Shown: positions 4,048 through 5,101 of the stretch, piece after piece
How positions within the stretch are numbered: the first letter of the stretch is position 1
Layout of the letters: every line of letters starts with the position of its first letter
Origin: a bacterium
Lineage (GTDB): Bacteria > Dependentiae > Babeliae > Babeliales > RVW-14
Direction of reading: 5' to 3'
Assembly: GCA_010027825.1 (NCBI GenBank)
Contig: RGUK01000130.1
Location: 1 to 5,101 of the forward strand
DNA length: 5,101 nt
The notes under the pieces: model-generated
The model's database searches: none
What the model was told of the DNA's origin: nothing
What the model saw: the letters and a program-made list of their open reading frames with translations, nothing else
Position numbers and translations under genes: made by a program

Positions 4048-5101
4048 ATGAAACAACAATACACCATGGCAGAACCGGTATTTTTACCGGTGTTGCCGCT
4101 TAAAAATTTAGTCGCACTTCCTAAAAGTATTGTCCCTGTTGTGGTGGGACGAGAGCTCTCGATCCGAGCAATCGACGCTGCCATGCGAACCAATAAGGAG
4201 GTATTTGTTACCGCTCAGCGTTCTGTAGATACGGAAAACCCTACCATTGATGATGTTTACCAATTTGGTACGAGAGCGATCATTGTTCAAGTAGCGCGTA
4301 TGCCTAACGGCACGCTCAAGGTTTTAATCGAGGGGCTAACCCGTTCTGAGGTGGTAACAGTTCAGGCTGCTGAGGGTTACATCGGCGTTATGGCGCGCGA
4401 TCTGATTCCTACGCCACTAACTAAAAATTCTGACAATCTTGCTCTCTATCGCAACCTCTTTGATCTCTTTAAAGAATACGTCTCTCTGAACGAGAAAATG
4501 TCTGCCGAGGTGCTCACGCTCTTCCATGGTCTGGAAGATTTGGATTATTTGTGTGACACCGTTGCTGTGCAAATGCATTTGGAATTTAGCGAACGCCAGA
4601 GCTTACTTGAGCTGATTGATTTGCGTGAGCGCGCGCTTACACTGTGCGTGCAACTGCAGAAAGAGATTGAAATTCTCAAAGCAGAAAAAAACATTAAAAA
4701 ACGCGTGCAAAGTCAGGTTGAAAAGCATCAGCGCGATTACTATCTGACCGAGCAAATGCGTGCCATCCAGCGCGAGCTAGGCCGCGAAGATTACCAGCAA
4801 GAGATCAACGATTTGCGCAAGCGTGCTAAAAAGCTCAAGCTGACCGCAGAGGCGATGGAAAAGGTTGAAGCAGAGCTCAAGCGCCTTGAACAGATGCAGC
4901 CAACATCCCCGGAAGCGGCTGTTAGCAGAAATTACATCGACGTCTTGCTTTCGGTGCCATGGCAAACAGCGGCAAAGGATGCTGTTTCGATGCAGGACGC
5001 TGAAAAAATACTCAGCTCTTCACACGCTGGGCTTAAGAAGGCCAAGGAGCGTGTTATTGAGTTTATTGCAGCAAAGAAATTTGCTGGCGAGAAGTTGAAG
5101 C
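4048..5101 (+). CDS. lon: ATP-dependent protease Lon, N-terminal part (3' end beyond window)
   Basis: Lon is a cytoplasmic AAA+ serine protease that degrades misfolded and regulatory proteins. The visible 351 codons contain the LON substrate-recognition domain, opening with LPVLPLKNLVALP (13-25), VGRELSIRAID and TLKVLIEGL, followed by the helical/coiled-coil region with YYLTEQMRAIQRELG (231-245) and the linker SRNYIDVLLSVPW (293-305), which matches the YIDxxxxxPW block of Lon. The frame ends about ten residues before where the Walker A loop is expected, so the ATPase and Ser-Lys protease domains lie beyond base 5101. The start is uncertain: ATG 4048, GTG 4036 and ATG 4066 (MAEPVFLPVLPL) are all in frame after a TAG at 3997, and none has a convincing Shine-Dalgarno sequence. 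It is transcribed away from the transporter operon. Identification is very secure; the exact start is not. Confidence 0.96.
   Translation, partial: MKQQYTMAEPVFLPVLPLKNLVALPKSIVPVVVGRELSIRAIDAAMRTNKEVFVTAQRSVDTENPTIDDVYQFGTRAIIVQVARMPNGTLKVLIEGLTRSEVVTVQAAEGYIGVMARDLIPTPLTKNSDNLALYRNLFDLFKEYVSLNEKMSAEVLTLFHGLEDLDYLCDTVAVQMHLEFSERQSLLELIDLRERALTLCVQLQKEIEILKAEKNIKKRVQSQVEKHQRDYYLTEQMRAIQRELGREDYQQEINDLRKRAKKLKLTAEAMEKVEAELKRLEQMQPTSPEAAVSRNYIDVLLSVPWQTAAKDAVSMQDAEKILSSSHAGLKKAKERVIEFIAAKKFAGEKLK

Noticed and set aside
4865..5098. 77-codon plus-strand frame inside lon
   Set aside because: Out of frame with the conserved Lon sequence, Arg/Leu/Ser-rich, no start signal.

Overview
The window is compact, coding-dense bacterial DNA holding four protein genes: two complete and two cut by the window edges. 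From left to right these are rpsB (30S ribosomal protein S2, minus strand, C-terminal end beyond base 1), two tandem ATP/ADP-translocase (TLC/NTT) family transporter genes (minus strand), a 318-base divergent control region, and the first 351 codons of lon (ATP-dependent protease La, plus strand, running off the right edge). No tRNA, rRNA, CRISPR array, insertion sequence or phage gene was found.

The organism is probably an intracellular symbiont or parasite. NTT-family carriers are typical of bacteria that take ATP or other nucleotides from a host cell (Chlamydiae, Rickettsiales, Dependentiae/TM6 and similar lineages). The moderate base composition argues against the strongly AT-rich Rickettsia. 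The short (458 and 468 residue), divergent, tandemly duplicated carriers suggest a Dependentiae (Babeliae)-like bacterium more than Chlamydia. This placement is an inference from gene content and needs a phylogeny of S2 and Lon.

The minus-strand genes read in the order transporter A (2323-3729), transporter B (932-2308), rpsB (1-788). The two transporters are only 14 bases apart and form an evident operon. They are paralogues that align without gaps over their first ~180 residues, share the same motifs and even share a C-terminal VIG tail motif. A 143-base gap before rpsB holds a hairpin, a candidate extended -10 promoter and a structured leader, so rpsB probably has its own promoter, with possible read-through from the transporters.

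The intergenic stretches are the most unusual part. The rpsB leader can form a 9-bp perfect hairpin whose loop can also pair with bases just upstream of the Shine-Dalgarno site, a pseudoknot layout expected of an autoregulated ribosomal-protein leader. The transporter operon has a good sigma-70-type promoter (TTGACT-16-TATACT) with a palindrome over its -35 box. Its ~150-base leader contains a terminator-like hairpin and a final hairpin that directly abuts the ribosome binding site. The lon gene has an extended -10 promoter flanked by a 9-bp inverted repeat, and a hairpin just before a start codon that lacks a clear Shine-Dalgarno sequence. No wholly novel protein system is visible; the leads worth following are the duplicated carriers and these leader structures.
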